Shown here: one piece after another, positions 36,791 to 45,257 of the stretch
How the letters are laid out: each line of letters opens with the position of its first letter
Numbering within the stretch: the stretch's first letter is position 1
Origin: Rhizobium skierniewicense
Lineage (GTDB): Bacteria; Pseudomonadota; Alphaproteobacteria; Rhizobiales; Rhizobiaceae
Length of the DNA stretch: 64,000 nt
Direction: 5' to 3'
Assembly (NCBI RefSeq): GCF_014196515.1
Contig: NZ_JACIDV010000007.1
Span: 62,001-126,000 of the forward strand
Translations under genes and position numbers: made by a program
Notes under the pieces: generated by a model
The model's database searches: none
Told to the model about the DNA's origin: nothing
What the model saw: the letters and a program-made list of their open reading frames with translations, nothing else

Positions 36791-37066
36791 ATGACATTCG
36801 ATCCAAACCTGCCCCGTGACCCCAATCTTCGTCCAGACCGTCCAGAGCTTCGTACAACACCCGCAGCAGCCCGCAAATCGGCTAGCTGGGCGCCGTGGGT
36901 AGCGGTTATCGTCGTTCTCTTGGTCGGCGGTTTCATCTGGATGCAGATGAGTACCCCGTCAACCACTGACGCAACGACGTCAACGCCAGCGCCCATGACG
37001 CCCGCCGCGCCAAGCAACACGGCTCCCGCTTCGCCGAACACCGGCGGTACGCAGACACAGCCATAG
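36791..37066 (+). CDS. Small single-pass membrane protein with Pro/Thr/Ala-rich tail
   Basis: A 91-residue protein, not recognised. An N-terminal cytoplasmic part with repeated PNLPRDPNLRPDRPEL, one hydrophobic helix (about residues 38-56, ASWAPWVAVIVVLLVGGFIWM) and a low-complexity tail of Thr, Pro, Ala and Ser suggest a type II membrane anchor with an extended periplasmic tail. AGAGGAGAAACACC precedes the ATG at 36791. It shares a bidirectional terminator with lepA. No function is inferred. Confidence 0.65.
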   Translation: MTFDPNLPRDPNLRPDRPELRTTPAAARKSASWAPWVAVIVVLLVGGFIWMQMSTPSTTDATTSTPAPMTPAAPSNTAPASPNTGGTQTQP

Positions 37067-37151
37067 GACTGATATATTCGTCAGACATAGACCGCTTGCC
37101 TCCGGGCATGAGGCTTACCTGCCGGAAAGAGCTGGTGAAAAATCGCAAAAC

Positions 37152-37178
37152 AAAGGGCGCCGCGGCGCCCTTTTTATA
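37152..37178. terminator. Bidirectional terminator between the small membrane protein and lepA
   Basis: AAAGGGCGC (37152-37160) pairs with GCGCCCTTT (37165-37173) around a 4-base loop; the plus strand continues TTATATC and the minus strand ends in TTTG. It closes both convergent genes. Confidence 0.8.
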
Positions 37179-39005
37179 TCAATCGTCGCTCATTTTCAGC
37201 GCTGCGATAAAGGCTTCCTGCGGGATGTCCACCTTGCCAAACTGACGCATGCGCTTCTTGCCTTCCTTCTGCTTGTCCAGAAGTTTGCGCTTGCGGGTGG
37301 CGTCGCCGCCGTAGCATTTGGCCGTGACGTCCTTGCGCATGGCCGAGATCGTTTCGCGGGCGATGACGTTGCCGCCGATGGCCGCCTGAATCGGAATCTT
37401 GAACATATGGCGCGGGATAAGGTCTTTCAGCTTCTCGCACATGTCGCGGCCGCGTTTTTCGGCTGCGGTGCGGTGGACCAGCATGGAAAGCGCATCGACC
37501 GGCTCGCCATTGACCATGATCGACATCTTCACAAGATTGCCTTCGCGGTAACCGTCCAGATGGTAGTCGAAGGACGCGTAGCCCTTGGAGATGGATTTCA
37601 GGCGATCGTAGAAATCGAAAACGACTTCGTTGAGCGGCAGCTCGTAGGTGAGCATGGCGCGCTTGCCGACGTAAGTGAGTTCAGTCTGTATGCCACGGCG
37701 ATCCTGACAAAGTTTTAGGATGCCGCCGAGATAATCATCCGGCGTCAGGATCGTTGCCTTGATCCAAGGTTCGCGGATTTCAGAGATGCGCACAACATCC
37801 GGCATATCCGCCGGGTTGTGCAGCTCGCGCTCAGACCCATCAGTCATCGTCAGCTGATAGACGACCGAAGGGGCCGTCGCGATCAGATCAAGATCGAATT
37901 CGCGTTCCAGACGCTCCTGGATGATTTCCAAATGCAGCAGACCGAGGAAGCCGCAGCGGAAACCAAAACCGAGAGCGGCGGACGATTCCATTTCGAAGGA
38001 AAAGGACGCATCGTTGAGGCGAAGCTTGCCCATGGCAGCGCGCAGATCTTCGAAATCCGCCGCATCAACCGGGAAGAGACCGCAGAACACCACCGGCTGA
38101 GCCGGTTTGAAGCCCGGCAGCGCCTGGGCGGTCGGTTTCTTGTCTTCGGTGATGGTGTCGCCAACGCGGGTGTCCGCCACTTCCTTGATCGAGCCGGTGA
38201 TGAAACCGATTTCGCCGGGGCCGAGGCTATCGACAGCCACCATCTTTGGCGTCAGAACGCCAACGCGCTCCACCTGATATTTCGCGTCCGTACCCATCAT
38301 GCGGATGGTCTGACCCTTGGTCAGCACGCCATCGAGCACACGCACCAGAACCATGACACCGAGATAGGTATCGTACCAGCTATCCACGAGCAGCGCTTTC
38401 AGCGGACCCTTTTCACCAAGCTCGCTTTTCGGCGGTGGCAATTGGTGGACGATGGCTTCCAGAACGTCGGGGATGCCAAGGCCGGTCTTGGCCGAAATCA
38501 GCACGGCCTGAGACGCATCGATGCCGATAACTTCCTCGATCTGTTCGCGAATGCGGTCGGGCTCTGCGGCTGGCAGGTCGATCTTGTTCAGGACCGTCAC
38601 GATCTCATGGTCGTTGTCGATGGCCTGATAGACATTGGCCAGCGTCTGCGCTTCCACGCCCTGGGACGCATCCACCACCAGGAGCGAGCCTTCGCAGGCC
38701 GACAGCGAGCGCGAGACTTCGTAGGCGAAGTCCACATGGCCAGGAGTATCGATGAGGTTCAGCACATAGATTTCGCCGTTGTTCGCCTTGTAATGCAGGC
38801 GCACGGTCTGTGCCTTGATGGTAATGCCGCGTTCCCGCTCGATATCCATATTGTCGAGCACCTGCTCGGACATATCGCGCTCGGCAAGGCCACCTGTCGA
38901 CTGGATCAACCGGTCGGCCAGCGTGGATTTGCCATGGTCGATATGGGCGACGATGGAGAAGTTGCGGATATGGTCAAGCGGGGTGCGGGTCGAATGTGTG
39001 CTCAT
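37179..39005 (-). CDS. lepA: Elongation factor 4 (LepA), ribosome back-translocase GTPase
   Basis: A 608-residue LepA. The GTPase domain carries G1 AHIDHGKST (about residues 19-27), G3 DTPGHVDF (about 85) and G4 LNKIDL (about 138). Domain II, III and V homologues and the LepA-specific C-terminus ([33 protein letters not shown]) follow. Length is normal. It acts on stalled or misassembled ribosomes at the membrane or in the cytoplasm. Confidence 0.98.
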   Translation of the reverse strand: MSTHSTRTPLDHIRNFSIVAHIDHGKSTLADRLIQSTGGLAERDMSEQVLDNMDIERERGITIKAQTVRLHYKANNGEIYVLNLIDTPGHVDFAYEVSRSLSACEGSLLVVDASQGVEAQTLANVYQAIDNDHEIVTVLNKIDLPAAEPDRIREQIEEVIGIDASQAVLISAKTGLGIPDVLEAIVHQLPPPKSELGEKGPLKALLVDSWYDTYLGVMVLVRVLDGVLTKGQTIRMMGTDAKYQVERVGVLTPKMVAVDSLGPGEIGFITGSIKEVADTRVGDTITEDKKPTAQALPGFKPAQPVVFCGLFPVDAADFEDLRAAMGKLRLNDASFSFEMESSAALGFGFRCGFLGLLHLEIIQERLEREFDLDLIATAPSVVYQLTMTDGSERELHNPADMPDVVRISEIREPWIKATILTPDDYLGGILKLCQDRRGIQTELTYVGKRAMLTYELPLNEVVFDFYDRLKSISKGYASFDYHLDGYREGNLVKMSIMVNGEPVDALSMLVHRTAAEKRGRDMCEKLKDLIPRHMFKIPIQAAIGGNVIARETISAMRKDVTAKCYGGDATRKRKLLDKQKEGKKRMRQFGKVDIPQEAFIAALKMSDD

Positions 39006-39171
39006 GCCCCGCGCTATAGCAGGGGCCTTTGCGCTGGAAAAGCGGGAATTTGGTTAAAAGCCTTTTAAATCGGGCTTTTTCCAACCTGCAAAGCGTGATG
39101 GATGGTGACGGCACTGGATATCTCGATATCTGGTCATTGACTCCACCATAAGAGAATTATAATATCACATA

Positions 39172-39744
39172 ATGGAAAACGATAACTTTGAACGTTCACT
39201 CGCAGACCGCATCAGACAGCTGCGCTTGAAAGCCAACCTGACACTCGACCAACTGGCAAACGCATCCGGCGTCAGCCGCGCCATGATCTCCCGGATCGAG
39301 CGTGGCGAGGCCAGCCCCACCGCAGCGCTTCTGGCCCGGATCTGCGCGGCATTCGGGCTTTCGCTGTCGGGTTTCTTCGCGAAGAATGAAGACGCCGTGT
39401 CGCCGCTGATCAAAAGGCAGGACCAACCGATATGGCAGGACCCGGATACGGGCTACACACGGCGCGCCATCTCCCCTCCCCGCGTCGGCTCGGATGTCGA
39501 TATCGTCGAGGTGAATTTTCCCGCGCGCGCACAAGTCAGCTTTCCGCCGCATGCGGCCAGCCATGGCATGACGCAATATGTCTGGTTGCTGGAGGGCACG
39601 CTCGAAATGACCACGGGCGATGGAGTGCACCGGATGTCTCAGGGGGACTGCCTGTTCATGCCCGTTGGCGAAGGCCACACATTCCATAACCCGTCTGACA
39701 CCCCCGCCCGCTACGCCGTGGTGCTGGACCAGCGTAAACGCTGA
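39172..39744 (+). CDS. XRE family regulator with C-terminal cupin domain
   Basis: A 190-residue regulator: XRE helix-turn-helix (about residues 13-65, LRLKANLTLDQLANASGVSRAMISRIERGEASPT) and a cupin sensor (about 105-185, with ASHGMTQYVWLLEGTLEMTTGDGVHRMSQGDCLFMPVGEGHTF). Proteins of this form often regulate polyamine or amino-acid metabolism. A GNAT acetyltransferase follows 18 bases later, likely co-transcribed and possibly the enzyme it controls. Confidence 0.9.
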   Translation: MENDNFERSLADRIRQLRLKANLTLDQLANASGVSRAMISRIERGEASPTAALLARICAAFGLSLSGFFAKNEDAVSPLIKRQDQPIWQDPDTGYTRRAISPPRVGSDVDIVEVNFPARAQVSFPPHAASHGMTQYVWLLEGTLEMTTGDGVHRMSQGDCLFMPVGEGHTFHNPSDTPARYAVVLDQRKR

Positions 39745-39762
39745 TATTTCAGGAGATTTTGA

Positions 39763-40281
39763 ATGACGATCATCCGCACATTAACCGGTGGCGAGACACT
39801 GGCCGCACTGCCAGACCTTTGCGACATCCTGGCCGATTGCGTCAATGGCGGTGCCTCTGTCGGCTTCATGCTGCCTTTCGAACCCGCCGATGCGATGGCC
39901 TATTGGCAAAGCGTGGCAGAGGCCGTGGATCATGGCGACACGATCCACGGCGTGGCACAGATGGATGGAAAGACAGTCGGCACTGTTCAGATCGGACTTG
40001 CCTCCAAACCCAACCAGCCCCACCGGGGTGATCTGATGAAGCTTCTGGTGCACCGTTCGGCACGCGGACTTGGCCTTTCGCGCCGGCTGATGACACATGT
40101 GGAGGCAGAGGCCGCAAGTCGCGGAAGAACGCTTCTCGTTCTGGATACGGCAACCGGCAGCGACGCAGAGACGATCTACCCTCGGTTTGGCTGGGAACGC
40201 GTAGGCGTCATCCCGGACTATGCGCTTTTCCCCGACGGGGCTTTTTGTGGCACTACTTTGTTTTACAAGCGGATCGCGTAG
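39763..40281 (+). CDS. GNAT family N-acetyltransferase
   Basis: A 172-residue acetyltransferase with the motif LLVHRSARGLGLSRRLMTHVEAEA (about residues 91-114), in which R-x-x-G-L-G binds acetyl-CoA, and a typical TATGSDAETIYPRFGWERVGVIPDYALFPDG C-terminal strand. It follows the XRE-cupin regulator by 18 bases and is probably in its operon. Substrate unknown, likely a small amine or antibiotic-like molecule. Confidence 0.88.
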   Translation: MTIIRTLTGGETLAALPDLCDILADCVNGGASVGFMLPFEPADAMAYWQSVAEAVDHGDTIHGVAQMDGKTVGTVQIGLASKPNQPHRGDLMKLLVHRSARGLGLSRRLMTHVEAEAASRGRTLLVLDTATGSDAETIYPRFGWERVGVIPDYALFPDGAFCGTTLFYKRIA

Positions 40282-40377
40282 CGCCTCATGTCTCGACCAA
40301 CGAAAAGGGCAAGCGACCGCCCCTTGCAAAGCCGCGCCGACTGAAGAATGATCCCGCGCAGGACGAATGAGGGCACC

Positions 40378-40689
40378 ATGGCAGACGCACCCCCCAAACC
40401 GCGCATTTCCATTGTCTATTGCACGCAGTGTAACTGGCTTTTGCGCTCCTCCTGGATGGCGCAGGAGCTTCTGCAGACCTTCGCCGACGGTCTCGGCGAA
40501 GTCGCGCTCGTGCCAGCGACCGGTGGGCGTTTTGAAATCCTGGTGGACGGCAACGTCATCTGGGAGCGCAAACGCGATGGCGGTTTTCCCGGCGTAAAAG
40601 ACCTCAAGCAGCGCGTTCGAGATGTGATAGACCCTACCCGTGACCTCGGCCACCTCGACAGGCCGAAAAACGAAGGACTGGACACCTGA
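40378..40689 (+). CDS. SelT/SelW/SelH family thioredoxin-like protein (Cys form)
   Basis: A 103-residue protein with the family's CxxC, here IVYCTQCNWLLRSSWMAQELL (Cys at about residues 15 and 18), followed by the Rdx-type strand-helix fold ending DLKQRVRDVIDP. In selenoprotein members the second Cys is Sec; here both are Cys codons. Rdx proteins are small redox proteins of poorly known role. The start at 40378 follows GAGGGC; an upstream ATG at 40348 is possible. Alone before the tRNA-Leu gene. Confidence 0.85.
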   Translation: MADAPPKPRISIVYCTQCNWLLRSSWMAQELLQTFADGLGEVALVPATGGRFEILVDGNVIWERKRDGGFPGVKDLKQRVRDVIDPTRDLGHLDRPKNEGLDT

Positions 40690-40813
40690 TTCTCGATGAA
40701 CATCTAAGGCAATCACCCGCCTTGCAGAACAGGCATTGGTCTGGCCCATTGGTCTGCCGCATCGATTTTTTCGCTGAAAAATCAATGATCGTCACAAAAC
40801 TTCAAAATCTTTG

Positions 40814-40842
40814 TTGACACCAGAGGGCTGCCCCCGTACATG
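40814..40842 (+). promoter_or_regulatory. Sigma-70-type promoter of tRNA-Leu
   Basis: TTGACA (40814-40819), 17 bases, then TACATG (40837-40842), ending about 10 bases before the tRNA. The -35 is consensus and the -10 is two mismatches off TATAAT. Confidence 0.6.
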
Positions 40843-40852
40843 GCTCCTCGTC

Positions 40853-40939
40853 GCCCAGATGGCGGAATTGGTAGACGCGCCAGCTTCAGGTGCTGGTACT
40901 CGAAAGGGTGTGGAGGTTCGAGTCCTCTTCTGGGCACCA
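40853..40939 (+). tRNA. tRNA-Leu, anticodon CAG
   Basis: An 87-base tRNA with encoded CCA. Acceptor arms GCCCAGA (40853-40859) and TCTGGGC pair perfectly, the anticodon stem CCAGC/GCTGG frames loop TTCAGGT with anticodon CAG at 40887-40889, and the T-arm is GGAGG-TTCGAGT-CCTCT. A long variable arm (TACTCGAAAGGGTGT) marks it as class II. It reads CTG, the main leucine codon of GC-rich rhizobia. Confidence 0.98.
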
Positions 40940-40990
40940 TTCCATTTTTGATCTTAGCCAGATCAGACACTTAGCTAAAAAAATCGCACA

Positions 40991-41017
40991 AAAAACAGCG
41001 CCTTCGGGCGTTTTTTG
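40991..41017 (+). terminator. Terminator after tRNA-Leu
   Basis: CGCC-TTCG-GGCG (40999-41010), a UUCG tetraloop stem, is flanked by A5 upstream and TTTTTT (41011-41016) downstream. It lies about 50 bases after the tRNA. Confidence 0.85.
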
Positions 41018-41089
41018 CGTTGATGCGCGCTTGGCTTGATGGGGCTTCGTCGCAGCAGATATCATCCACTCGGAATATGCTGGTTACGA

Positions 41090-41527
41090 TTACTGGCCGC
41101 TACCAGTCGAGCCCTCATTGGGGGAATGCTCTTCGCAATTGGGTGTGCAGGACAGAACCGTGCGGGCGGTCTGGCGGAAGACGCGGACGGTGTTGCCTTC
41201 ATCGATGGACACGAGCACGCGTTGATCAACGATGGCGTTTCCGTCGCTATCCAAAAGAACCAGATTGGTCGTGCCGAAGCTTCGTCCGGTGAGGACGATG
41301 GTTGTCGCATCCGCAACCGTCGCATCTGCGACCTTGGAATTGCCGATGATGACCTTGCTGACCGGCCGATCCAGTTTCAGGACACGGGCGTGGTTCATGG
41401 AAACGCGCAACATGTCGTCCTCGCTGGACATCGCCGTGGCCGGTATCGCGGCAAGCACGACAAGCGCAACAGCAATTCTGGCCACGAAAACGGATGACAT
41501 GGATATGGGCAGCCCTTGTTGACGCAT
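41090..41527 (-). CDS. Exported protein with pilus-assembly (CpaC-type) N-terminal domain
   Basis: About 145 residues: a signal peptide (VARIAVALVVLAAIPATAMS) and then the T2SS/T3SS pilus N-terminal domain (LKLDRPVSKVIIGNSKVADATVADATTIVLTGRSFGTTNLVLLD), ending with CTPNCEEHS. The same domain opens CpaC (RKRLKLGLNKALVIDLPQDAHDILVAD). It lacks a secretin domain. It diverges from pilA across an AT-rich region, so it is probably an accessory of the same Flp pilus. Start is uncertain: ATGs at 41551, 41527 and 41497 all fit, and 41497 is the one that gives the tightest signal peptide. Confidence 0.75.
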   Translation of the reverse strand: MRQQGLPISMSSVFVARIAVALVVLAAIPATAMSSEDDMLRVSMNHARVLKLDRPVSKVIIGNSKVADATVADATTIVLTGRSFGTTNLVLLDSDGNAIVDQRVLVSIDEGNTVRVFRQTARTVLSCTPNCEEHSPNEGSTGSGQ

Positions 41528-41926
41528 CACGCGGTCTCTAATCCCGGACATCATGCGCTGGATTGGTGAATCAACCGTTAAACACAAATCCCACAATGAG
41601 ACGCAGCAATGCAGGCACCACCAATATAGATTTTATGTGATAACAATGCATCATAATGACACGGGACTTGCATCATCCCGGGAAATATTACTGCAAGCAA
41701 AACATCTCGAAACCCTTGAGAATAAGCATGTCTCCCGTTCTGTAAAAATCGATATTTTACTTTGATATATTGTTTACTACACCAAATTACATGGGCTGTT
41801 TACGACTTCTTAAGGAAATTTTTTAAGCGATTGGAAAGTGACCGTCTGTAATTTGGCGTCAACCGAACAACGGCAAACAGTTGGCGGCGTGCTGATCAAC
41901 AATCGACGAGTCTCAGGAGACAAACC
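41528..41926. other. AT-rich divergent promoter region upstream of pilA
   Basis: About 400 bases without a convincing gene. Hand counts give about 30-45% GC, lowest at 41761-41820 (18 of 60). TTAA occurs at 41810-41813 and 41823-41826, spaced by 9 bases rather than the 7 of a CtrA box, and CTTAA/TTAAG arms make an imperfect inverted repeat (41809-41827). The pilA ribosome site AGGAGA is at 41915-41920. A small plus-strand reading at 41553-41765 has no family resemblance. Confidence 0.6.
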
Positions 41927-42103
41927 ATGACAAACATTTTCGCTCGCTTCATGAAAGACGAGTCCGGCGCGACCGCCATCGAATACGGCCTGATCGCAGC
42001 TCTGATTTCCGTTGCCATCATCACTGGCGCGACAACAGTCGGTACTCAGTTGACTGTTCTATTCAACAATATTGGAACCGAGTTGACGACTGCCAACCAG
42101 TAG
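41927..42103 (+). CDS. pilA: Flp family type IVb pilin
   Basis: A 58-residue Flp/Fap pilin, too short for many gene finders. The leader MTNIFARFMKDESG is followed by the cleavage site after Gly14 and the mature ATAIEYGLIAALISVAIITGA, with the E and Y of the E-Y pilin motif at mature positions 5 and 6. It polymerises into the adhesive Flp pilus (Agrobacterium Ctp pilus, Caulobacter Pil) after processing by CpaA. AGGAGA precedes the ATG. Own terminator follows, so it can be expressed more strongly than the downstream genes. Confidence 0.93.
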   Translation: MTNIFARFMKDESGATAIEYGLIAALISVAIITGATTVGTQLTVLFNNIGTELTTANQ

Positions 42104-42132
42104 TTGATCAGACCGTAAATACCAGACTCACA

Positions 42133-42167
42133 ATGTCGCCCTTTTTTTACTAGGGCGGCATTTTGCT
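42133..42167 (+). terminator. Terminator between pilA and cpaA
   Basis: CGCCCT (42137-42142) pairs with AGGGCG (42152-42157), extended by ATGT/GCAT pairing across a wobble, and a T-rich tail TTTTGCTTTA follows. It would limit read-through from abundant pilA message into cpaA. Confidence 0.7.
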
Positions 42168-42216
42168 TTAAATTTTAAAGAGTCCGATACTTATCGGTTA
42201 GTACTGGAGGTGATTT

Positions 42217-42729
42217 ATGATAGCCGCATCAATATTCCTTATCCTCCCGATATGTCTTGCTTTGGCTGCACTAACCGACCTTTTTACAATGACGATACCG
42301 AATCGGATTTCCTTGATCCTTTTCTGCTCCTTCGTCATAGTTTCGCCGTTCACGGACTTGGGTTGGCAAGGCATCAGCATGAGCCTGCTGGCTGGGCTTG
42401 CAGTATTCGCCGCATGCTTCGCACTTTTTGCGCTGAACGTGATGGGCGGAGGCGACGCCAAACTTTTGACGGCATCTACCGTCTGGTTTGGCTTTGACCA
42501 AGCGTTGGCACTCTATATGGTAGCCGTTGCCGTTTTCGGTGGCATACTGACTATAGGAATTCTATTCATCCGCTCCCGTCACCAACAGATTATGGCTACC
42601 GGCCTTCCGGTTCCAGACTCGCTTCTCGTCGCTGACAAAGTTCCTTACGGCATTGCGATTGCTGCGGCGGGCTTGCTCACTTATCCAGAGGCACCCATCG
42701 TGCAATTTGCCATGCAGGCTATGATGTGA
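42217..42729 (+). CDS. cpaA: Prepilin peptidase CpaA (TadV-like)
   Basis: A 170-residue inner-membrane aspartic protease that cleaves the Flp prepilin leader. It has about five to six helices. The catalytic Asps are in ALTDLFTMTIPNRIS (about residue 21, the first-Asp region with the following D-x-x-x-x-I-P-N) and GGGDAKLL (about residue 73). The length is that of the short TadV/CpaA proteins, not PilD. GGAGG lies upstream of the ATG. Confidence 0.93.
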   Translation: MIAASIFLILPICLALAALTDLFTMTIPNRISLILFCSFVIVSPFTDLGWQGISMSLLAGLAVFAACFALFALNVMGGGDAKLLTASTVWFGFDQALALYMVAVAVFGGILTIGILFIRSRHQQIMATGLPVPDSLLVADKVPYGIAIAAAGLLTYPEAPIVQFAMQAMM

Positions 42730-42766
42730 GGCGAATAGACAGCGATATTGCACCGTTTATTTCTCA

Positions 42767-42797
42767 TTAACCACAAGCCAACACATTTTATTAACCA
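42767..42797 (+). promoter_or_regulatory. TTAACCA direct repeats upstream of cpaB
   Basis: TTAACCA occurs at 42767-42773 and 42791-42797, 24 bases apart, in a short AT-rich stretch of the 129-base gap before cpaB. They resemble CtrA half-sites, known to regulate pilus genes in Caulobacter. The canonical TTAA-N7-TTAA is absent here. Confidence 0.4.
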
Positions 42798-42858
42798 TAA
42801 TTACACCAATGGCGGGCCATGGTCAGAGATAAGATTCTGACTCCTTCAAGGCCCGAGC

Positions 42859-43668
42859 ATGAAACCGTCGCGCGTCGTCATTCTTTCCGTAGCTGTTGTT
42901 GCTGCCGGTCTTGCAGGGTTGCTGGCCATGCAGCTCGGTGGTCCGCAGCAGGTTGTCGAGCAGGCCGAAGCGATCATCCAGAAAGAGCCGACCGTCAATA
43001 TTCTGGTCTCCTCCATCAATCTGCCCGTCGGGAGCCGGCTGAGTGCGGATTCCGTGCGCTGGGCACCATGGCCGCAAGGCAGCATCAACGACAATTACCT
43101 GACCGAGAGCAAACGGCCTGACGCCATTGCCGAGTTGACCGGTTCGATCGTGCGCCTGCCACTGTTCGAAGGTGAGCCGCTGCGCCCGGAAAAAGTTGTC
43201 GATTCCGGCACGAGCATCATGTCTTCGTTGCTGCCTGCGGGCAAACGCGCCGTCGCCACGGAGATTTCGGTCGCTACGGGTGCAGGCGGGTTCGTGCTGC
43301 CCAATGACCGTGTCGACGTCATCATGGTCCGCAAGGGCGATGGCGGGGCCTTCTTGACCGAGAATGTTCTCAACAATGTCCGGGTTCTGGCCATCGACCA
43401 GCAGATCAAGGAAGGCGAAAACGGCACCACATCAGTCGTCGGTGCCACCGCCACGCTGGAACTGACGCCCGAACAGGCCAAGATCATGACGGTCGCCCAA
43501 CAGATGGCGGACCGGCTGACATTGTCGCTTCGATCCGTCGCCGATGCCCAGGAAAGCGAAACCCCATCAGCCGATTACCTCTTGAGCGGCGGTTCGGGAA
43601 AACCGGCCATCCAGATTATCAAATCCGGCTCGATCGTGCGGGACGGACAGGGAGGGTCGTCACAATGA
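42859..43668 (+). CDS. cpaB: Flp pilus assembly protein CpaB (RcpC)
   Basis: A 269-residue inner-membrane-anchored periplasmic protein, with one N-terminal helix (about residues 8-28) and the SAF domain typical of RcpC/CpaB (about 50-110, VNILVSSINLPVGSRLSADSVRWAPWP). It lines the periplasmic part of the pilus machine near the secretin. The stop overlaps cpaC by four bases, so they are coupled. It begins the cpaBCDEF-tadBC operon. Confidence 0.95.
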   Translation: MKPSRVVILSVAVVAAGLAGLLAMQLGGPQQVVEQAEAIIQKEPTVNILVSSINLPVGSRLSADSVRWAPWPQGSINDNYLTESKRPDAIAELTGSIVRLPLFEGEPLRPEKVVDSGTSIMSSLLPAGKRAVATEISVATGAGGFVLPNDRVDVIMVRKGDGGAFLTENVLNNVRVLAIDQQIKEGENGTTSVVGATATLELTPEQAKIMTVAQQMADRLTLSLRSVADAQESETPSADYLLSGGSGKPAIQIIKSGSIVRDGQGGSSQ

Positions 43669-45257
43669 CCAGATATCGCGCATTTTCCCGCCTTGTACAG
43701 TCCATGCGCTCGTCCGTTGCCGGCGGCCTGGCGTTCTGCATTGCGTTCTCCGGCTTTCCCGGTCTGCATGCCCCGCTCGGTCTTTCGACATCTGAGGCGC
43801 TCGCCCAAAGCGCCAGCATCGTGCGGATCAGCGAAAGCGGACAGGGCGTTCGCAAACGGCTGAAACTTGGCTTGAACAAGGCGCTCGTCATCGATCTGCC
43901 GCAGGATGCGCACGACATTCTCGTCGCCGACCCCAGCATGGCGGATGCGGTCACGCGCAGCTCGCGCCGGATCTATCTGTTCGGCAAGTCGGTGGGACAA
44001 ACCAACATCTTCATCTTCGGGGATCAGGGCCAGGAAATCGTCAGCCTCGACCTTGAGGTCGAACGCGACATTTCAGGCCTCCAGGCCAATTTGCGCCGCT
44101 TCATTCCCGAATCGGACATTCGCGTCGAGATCGTCTCGGATAATATCGTGCTGTCGGGCAGCGTGCGCACGCCACAGGATTCGGCCCGCGCCGTGCAATT
44201 GGCATCCGCCTTTCTCAAGGGTGGCGAGGCCACCACGCGCAACATTACCGAGACCAGCCAGAGCAACGGTGATGGCGCAGTCGCGATTTTTGCCGAAGAC
44301 CGTCAGCAATCCTCCATCGTCAACATGCTGACCATCGAGGGTGAAGATCAGGTCACGCTCAAGGTCACGGTTGCGGAGGTCAGCCGTCAGGTGTTGAAGC
44401 AACTGGGCTTCAACGGCTCGATCAGCGGTTCAGGCAGTGATCTGGGCGGGCGCATCGCGTTCTCCAATCCCTCCAATCTCGGCAACGCCATTGGTCTCGC
44501 CGCTACGGGCAATGTCGCGGGCACCATCGGCAAGCTGACGCTGGGCAGCTATTTCAATGCCATGGAGCAGGCTGGCGTCATGCGCACGCTGGCTGAACCG
44601 AGCCTCACCGCAATTTCCGGCGAGCAGGCCAAGTTCTATGTCGGCGGCGAATTCCGCCTACCCGCGGAACAGGAGGTGGCCATCGATGACGCCACCGGCC
44701 GCCCGACAGTCACGCGCTCCACCGATACGGTGGATTACGGCATCGAGTTGAATTTCCGCCCTGTGGTGCTGTCGCCCGGACGGATCAGCCTGAAAATCGA
44801 AACCAACGTATCCGAGCCTACCTTCGAAGGCAGCGCTGCGACGGGCAATGGCAGCAGCGTTTCGGTTCCCGGCAGCACCTATCTGTCGATCCGCAAGCGC
44901 GAGGCTTCCACCAGCGTGGAACTGCCCTCGGGTGGCTCCATCGTCATCGCCGGTCTGGTTCAGGACAATGTGCGTCAGGCCATGTCCGGCATACCGGGTG
45001 TTTCCAAGGTGCCCGTTCTGGGCACGTTGTTTCGCAGCAAGGACTTCATTCGCAACGAAACCGAACTCGTCATCATCGCCACGCCTTACCTCGTGCGTCC
45101 GGTATCGCGCAACGAGATCGCGCGGCCCGACGACAACTTCAACCCGGAAAATGATGCCGCCATGTATTTCATGAACCGGGTGAACAAGGTCTACGGCAAC
45201 CGGCAAGAGGCACACACACAGCCCTATCAGGGCTCGGTAGGATTTATCTACAAATGA
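43665..45257 (+). CDS. cpaC: Type II/IV secretin CpaC
   Basis: A 530-residue outer-membrane secretin, with a signal peptide, the pilus N-terminal domain (about residues 60-130), a BON-like segment and the secretin domain (about 240-480: TLKVTVAEVSRQVLKQLGFNG, and the hallmark VPVLGTLFRSKDFIRNETELVIIATPYLV). It forms the pore through which the Flp pilus leaves. Coupled by four-base overlaps to cpaB upstream and cpaD downstream. Confidence 0.96.
   Translation: MTRYRAFSRLVQSMRSSVAGGLAFCIAFSGFPGLHAPLGLSTSEALAQSASIVRISESGQGVRKRLKLGLNKALVIDLPQDAHDILVADPSMADAVTRSSRRIYLFGKSVGQTNIFIFGDQGQEIVSLDLEVERDISGLQANLRRFIPESDIRVEIVSDNIVLSGSVRTPQDSARAVQLASAFLKGGEATTRNITETSQSNGDGAVAIFAEDRQQSSIVNMLTIEGEDQVTLKVTVAEVSRQVLKQLGFNGSISGSGSDLGGRIAFSNPSNLGNAIGLAATGNVAGTIGKLTLGSYFNAMEQAGVMRTLAEPSLTAISGEQAKFYVGGEFRLPAEQEVAIDDATGRPTVTRSTDTVDYGIELNFRPVVLSPGRISLKIETNVSEPTFEGSAATGNGSSVSVPGSTYLSIRKREASTSVELPSGGSIVIAGLVQDNVRQAMSGIPGVSKVPVLGTLFRSKDFIRNETELVIIATPYLVRPVSRNEIARPDDNFNPENDAAMYFMNRVNKVYGNRQEAHTQPYQGSVGFIYK

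Noticed and set aside
37818-39068. Long open frame antisense to lepA (about 416 residues)
   Set aside because: His- and Arg-rich translation typical of antisense reading of a conserved gene; lepA motifs are all on the minus strand.
41553-41765. Small plus-strand open frame of 70 residues upstream of pilA
   Set aside because: No ribosome site, no family, and its composition is that of the AT-rich intergenic DNA.
41810-41826. TTAA-N9-TTAA before pilA as a CtrA box
   Set aside because: Spacing is 9 rather than 7 bases; kept only as a description of the region.
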